Shown here: one piece after another, positions 4,728 through 5,384 of the stretch
Position numbering within the stretch: the first letter of the stretch is position 1
Layout: every line of letters starts with the position of its first letter
Source of the DNA: Oligoflexia bacterium
Lineage (GTDB): Bacteria; Bdellovibrionota; UBA1018; CAIMNF01
DNA: 5,384 nt
Reading direction: 5' to 3'
Assembly (NCBI GenBank): GCA_903858975.1
Contig: CAIOKW010000262.1
Span: forward strand, 1-5,384
The notes under the pieces: model-generated
Told to the model about the DNA's origin: nothing
Databases searched by the model: none
The model's input: the letters and a program-made list of their open reading frames with translations, nothing else
Program-made: the position numbers and the translations under genes

Positions 4728-5384
4728 GTGAATACTATTCTTCTGGGCGCGCAGTGGGGTGATGAGGGCAAGGGTAAGGTGGTCGATCACCTTTCGGCAA
4801 AAGCAGACTATGTGATTCGCTTCCAGGGTGGCAATAATGCCGGCCACTCACTCTGGGTGGGGGGAAAGAAGACGGTTCTTCATTTGATTCCGAGCGGAAT
4901 CCTTCATCCCCATACTCTCTGCGTGATTGGAGAAGGAGTAGTTCTGGATCCCTCAGTTTTGATTCATGAAATGAATTAATTGAAAGCGGCCGGAGTGTTT
5001 CAACACGAAAAAGATCGCATTCGAGTTTCTGAGCGGACCCAGCTGATTCTTCCGATCTTAAAGGCGCTCGATATTGCTCGAGAAGCGAAAGCCAAGGGGA
5101 CGAAGGCTCATATTGGTACGACAGGACGTGGAATTGGGCCTACCTATGAGGCGAAAGCACGAAGAATTGGAATTCGGGTGATTGATCTATTCACCCAAGA
5201 CTCTGAGTTTGAAGAAAAGCTGGATATCCTTCACGGGAGCTATTCAGAATATTTTACAAAAGATGAACTTTTGGATTTAAAAGCTCAAACACTGAAAGAA
5301 GTTGAAGTGAATCGAAGAGTCCTTGCTCCCCTCATGATCGATACCACTTCTTTTTTGAAGGCGGGAATGGAGGCTGGGAAAAAT
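4728..5384 (+). pseudogene. purA: Adenylosuccinate synthetase, 5' half, interrupted by an in-frame TAA
   Basis: The frame encodes the first half (219 codons to the window edge) of PurA, usually about 430 residues, which joins IMP and aspartate with GTP to give adenylosuccinate in AMP synthesis. The first part has GAQWGDEGKGK (7-17) with catalytic Asp12 and the GTP loop, GGNNAGHS with catalytic His40, and LHLIPSGILH. A TAA occurs at codon 84 (4977-4979). After it the same frame continues with clear PurA sequence: LILPILKALDIARE, then IGTTGRGIGPTYE (129-141), the IMP-binding loop, and ARRIGIRVIDLF. Alignment to E. coli puts a Glu at the stop position, so GAA to TAA is one base change. No frameshift or other damage is seen. 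The GTG start has AAGGA (4716-4720) seven bases away. Options are a recent nonsense mutation, a sequence error, readthrough, or restart at TTG 4980, which lacks a ribosome site. The gene identity is certain; its functional state is not. Confidence 0.85.

Noticed and set aside
4635..4847. Minus-strand open frame across the desaturase-purA gap
   Set aside because: It runs through the terminator and antisense to the purA P-loop region, with no domain signal.
4968..4995. Programmed frameshift in purA around the stop
   Set aside because: The PurA reading frame before and after the TAA is the same, so no shift is needed; this is a plain in-frame stop.
4980..5384. Independent gene for the second part of PurA starting at TTG 4980
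   Set aside because: No Shine-Dalgarno precedes the TTG, and the fragment lacks the N-terminal GTP-loop region, so I treat it as the continuation of one interrupted gene.
1..5384. CRISPR array, transposon, tRNA, rRNA or defence system
   Set aside because: No spaced repeats, transposase-like frame, terminal inverted repeats, tRNA-like fold or defence-type domain is visible anywhere in the window.

Overview
The window looks like an ordinary chromosomal stretch from a moderate-GC, diderm (Gram-negative) bacterium. Three things point that way: an FtsB-type divisome gene directly after enolase, a lipobox lipoprotein, and a good sigma-54 (-24/-12) promoter match. Base use and gene style would fit Bdellovibrionota or another 'deltaproteobacterial' lineage, but that placement is a guess from gene style and not something the sequence proves. 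There is no mobile element, CRISPR array, rRNA or tRNA, and no intergenic stretch reaches 300 bases.

Layout. (1) 1-514, plus strand: the last 70 codons of enolase (eno) overlap by GTGA the short gene ftsB (membrane anchor plus coiled coil). (2) 588-791, plus: a 67-residue cold-shock-domain protein. (3) 874-1548, minus: a Gly/Gln/Asn-rich lipoprotein of unknown function. It faces the cold-shock gene, has a rho-independent terminator in its own direction, and has a likely sigma-54 promoter. (4) 1747-3609, minus: a tightly coupled pair, transcribed first a UppP/BacA-like membrane protein that lacks the family's catalytic residues, then a PLP-dependent cysteine synthase. (5) 3610-3717: a divergent regulatory region with several repeat elements. 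(6) 3718-4629, plus: a membrane fatty-acid desaturase with all three His boxes, followed by a strong terminator. (7) 4728-5384, plus: the first half of purA (adenylosuccinate synthetase), interrupted by an in-frame TAA at codon 84 and running off the window.

The genes cover glycolysis, division, cold-shock RNA binding, envelope lipids, cysteine synthesis and purine synthesis, so they are a mixed housekeeping set and not one pathway. I did not find a clearly new multi-gene system. The points most worth following are the in-frame stop in purA with an intact frame after it, the catalytically degenerate UppP paralogue coupled to a cysteine synthase, and the sigma-54 promoter on the lipoprotein gene.
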